From Candidatus Acidiferrales bacterium (GTDB lineage Bacteria > Acidobacteriota > Terriglobia > Acidoferrales > UBA7541), in assembly GCA_030043155.1 (NCBI GenBank), contig JASHYE010000138.1, positions 1 through 7,526 of the forward strand: a stretch of DNA of 7,526 nucleotides, read 5' to 3'. Positions 6,272 to 7,526 of this stretch are shown here, one piece after another (within the stretch, counting starts at the first letter, position 1; the number at the start of each line of letters is the position of its first letter). The translations under genes and the position numbers were made by a program. The notes beneath the pieces were generated by a model that was given only the letters and a program-made list of their open reading frames with translations, was not told the DNA's origin and did not search any database.

Positions 6272-6316
6272 ACAAATTCCGAACTGAGCGCCGCGTCTGT
6301 CCAGAAAACGATGTAT

Positions 6317-6344
6317 AGGCCCTGACACGCTAAGGCCTTTTCTT
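6317..6344 (+). terminator. Weak terminator-like hairpin after PEP-CTERM copy 1
   Basis: AGGCC (6317-6321) pairs with GGCCT (6334-6338) across a 12-nt loop, followed by TTTCTT. The stem is only five pairs and the T tract is interrupted; it lies about 95 bases after the stop. It may end the first transcript before the second promoter. Confidence 0.25.
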
Positions 6345-6369
6345 ACAACATCAAATCAGCTTTTCTCCC

Positions 6370-6386
6370 TTGGCATCCCGCGTGCT
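6370..6386 (+). promoter_or_regulatory. Sigma-54 (-24/-12) promoter of the second PEP-CTERM gene
   Basis: TTGGCA at the -24 element, then TGCT at the -12 element, with GG (6372-6373) and GC (6384-6385) ten bases apart. It is the best RpoN match in the window and shares TTGGC-N6-CGTGC with the promoter at 5607. The predicted start near 6397 gives a short leader of about 27 bases containing the GGGGAG ribosome site. Confidence 0.65.
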
Positions 6387-6423
6387 TTCGTAAACGCGCC
6401 ACAGTATGCGCGGGGAGACCTTC

Positions 6424-7008
6424 ATGAAAAAATTCGCTCTTGTACCGGCTCTGCTCGTTATCGCTTTTGCAGGATTTTCTACTGGCGCTCGGGCCAGCAC
6501 AGTAAATGTTGTTGTAACCGGGACATATTCCAGTAGCGCGGCGAGCACAGCATTCAGCTCCCCAAGCGCAACGTTTTCGGTCAGCTTTTCGCTCCCAGCC
6601 AACATCGGCCCTTCATTAACTGTCGCCGCAGTTCCACTGACGATCAGCTTCAATAGCACGGCCATCCCAATACCCGCAGCGCTGCTGACGTTCTTTCCGG
6701 CAGTCATTGGAGGCGGATTCGATATCGACTTTGCTTACAACGGAAACGCCTATGAGTGGGACCTCTTCGGGGCGCAACTCTATAACTCGTCAGATAACCT
6801 GTCGATCGGCGCGTTCCCGATTTCGCCCACGTTCGGGTCGTTCGCTTCGCAGCTTGTTGTGAATGGCATCCCAGAGCTAATCAGCAGCGGCAGCGTAATG
6901 ACGGGCACCAGCGTCTCGACTACGCCCGAGCCCGCGTCCCTGTTATTGCTGGGCACAGGCCTACTTGGGATCGGTATCGGGATACGTCACCGGCGTGGGC
7001 GTACTTAA
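6424..7008 (+). CDS. PEP-CTERM sorting-domain exported protein (copy 2)
   Basis: Paralogue of the upstream gene, 194 aa. Signal peptide about 1-24 (MKKFAL, ending GARA). The middle is rich in Ser, Ala, Thr and Asn and likely beta-structured. The C-terminus is a textbook PEP-CTERM signal: TPEPAS (167-172), hydrophobic LLLLGTGLLGIGIGI (173-187), then basic RHRRGR. Similarity to copy 1 is collinear: Tyr-35 to Leu-57, FFP (90-92) and GNAYEW (107-112) match its counterparts with a shift of about one residue, so the pair likely arose by duplication and has diverged strongly. ATG 6424 is preferred over the in-frame ATG at 6406: GGGGAG (6412-6417) lies six bases upstream and the signal peptide starts there. 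It has its own sigma-54-like promoter, so it can be transcribed separately. Precise function unknown. Confidence 0.9.
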   Translation: MKKFALVPALLVIAFAGFSTGARASTVNVVVTGTYSSSAASTAFSSPSATFSVSFSLPANIGPSLTVAAVPLTISFNSTAIPIPAALLTFFPAVIGGGFDIDFAYNGNAYEWDLFGAQLYNSSDNLSIGAFPISPTFGSFASQLVVNGIPELISSGSVMTGTSVSTTPEPASLLLLGTGLLGIGIGIRHRRGRT

Positions 7009-7048
7009 TCTTTACGCTAGACGCGCAACCCCAATTCCATCTTGCATG

Positions 7049-7098
7049 CCAGCCGCGCTGGAGTGATAATAGCCGCGCCTGTGGCGCCAGGAATTCCT
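7049..7098. other. Hairpin cluster ahead of the barrel gene
   Basis: Three perfect inverted repeats lie in the 105-base gap: CCAGC-cgc-GCTGG (7049-7061), GCGCC-tgt-GGCGC (7075-7087) and the palindrome AGGAATTCCT (7089-7098). No T tract follows on the plus strand. They could end the PEP-CTERM copy 2 transcript or lie in the leader of the next gene. Confidence 0.35.
7059..7074 (+). promoter_or_regulatory. Weak sigma-54-like promoter before the barrel gene
   Basis: TGGAGT-N5-TAGC keeps GG (7060-7061) and GC (7072-7073) ten bases apart but matches little else of the consensus. It overlaps a hairpin arm, and such spacing arises easily by chance. A GCAA-N13-TTGC pair lies just upstream (7025-7045). 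Confidence 0.2.
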
Positions 7099-7113
7099 CG
7101 GCAGGAGTTGAGC

Positions 7114-7526
7114 ATGCGCTCTTCAGTTCCGGCCCCTAAAGGAAAAGTCGGCACGGAAATTGCCATACGGTTTGGCTGGCTGCTCAAATTTTTTCGCTAC
7201 GGCTTCTTCGCGCTGCTTGTTTTCGCCGGGCTGCTGCTCCCCTGCCTAGCGTGCGCACAAGATTTCGCCGACAATTCCAAGTGGGAAATCGGTGGCCACT
7301 ACGCCACACTGAATTTGCCTTCGCAGTGCACCAGCACAACGAATTGCGACTCGCTCAATAATGGATTCGGCGGTAATCTCACTTACAATTTTTCCAGTTG
7401 GATCGGCCTTGACACAGAGATGAACTTCTTCGGCGCGAATGGCGATACGTCCACCACAACAACCGGTGGACGCGTCACTGAAGGCCTTTTCGGTTTTCGC
7501 TTCGGCCCGACGACTCGCCGCTGGGG
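7114..7526 (+). CDS. Outer-membrane beta-barrel protein, N-terminal part
   Basis: The gene runs off the window; 137 codons are present. A clear AGGAG (7103-7107) lies six bases before the ATG. The product has an unusually long basic N-region (about 28 residues), then a hydrophobic core (about 31-47) ending LACAQ, a Sec signal with likely cleavage near residue 48. The mature part begins DFADNSKWEIGGHYATLNL, followed by alternating polar/aromatic strands (GFGGNLTYNFSSWIGLDTEMNFF, residues about 84-106) and GGRVTEGLFGFRFGP. These fit the small outer-membrane beta-barrel proteins (OmpA-type barrel, PF13505-like) common in acidobacteria. Two Cys in an early loop (TSTTNC region) might form a disulphide. 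Its place after two PEP-CTERM genes suggests a cell-surface locus; a functional link is inference. Confidence 0.75.
   Translation, partial: MRSSVPAPKGKVGTEIAIRFGWLLKFFRYGFFALLVFAGLLLPCLACAQDFADNSKWEIGGHYATLNLPSQCTSTTNCDSLNNGFGGNLTYNFSSWIGLDTEMNFFGANGDTSTTTTGGRVTEGLFGFRFGPTTRRW

Overview
Gram-negative bacterial DNA, probably an acidobacterium (Acidobacteriota, Terriglobia-like). That assignment is inferred from the gene mix: a GT-C glycosyltransferase whose N-terminal loop looks acidobacterial, a di-haem DUF1111 oxidoreductase, two PEP-CTERM exported proteins, and an outer-membrane barrel with a GGR-x-TEGLFG stretch. GC content is moderate to high. No tRNA, rRNA, CRISPR array, insertion sequence or phage gene was seen, so the window looks chromosomal.

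Layout. The left half holds one plus-strand membrane protein (16-546), then three minus-strand genes: a GT39-type glycosyltransferase (587-1858), a di-haem cytochrome c oxidoreductase (2219-3712) and a pore-loop ion channel (4148-5299). They are separated by gaps of 360 and 435 bases, so they are probably not one operon. The gaps are rich in inverted repeats. The 3713-4147 gap holds a candidate structured RNA (3857-4013) with two copies of GGGACCCA exactly 80 nt apart and several mutually exclusive stems.

The right half is plus strand: two tandem PEP-CTERM paralogues (5653-6222 and 6424-7008), then the start of an outer-membrane beta-barrel gene that runs off the window (7114-7526). PEP-CTERM proteins are exported and recognised by an exosortase, which is not in this window. 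The barrel protein would sit in the outer membrane, so this half looks devoted to the cell surface.

The most interesting signal is regulatory. Each PEP-CTERM gene is preceded by a match to the sigma-54 -24/-12 promoter, sharing TTGGC-N6-CGTGC with exact GG-N10-GC spacing. Each also has a GCAA-N4-TTGC(ACA) dyad 101-107 bp upstream of the -24 element, where an NtrC-type activator such as PrsR would bind. This suggests a small sigma-54-controlled exosortase-substrate regulon. A weaker match lies ahead of the barrel gene. All assignments come from reading the sequence; no database search was made.
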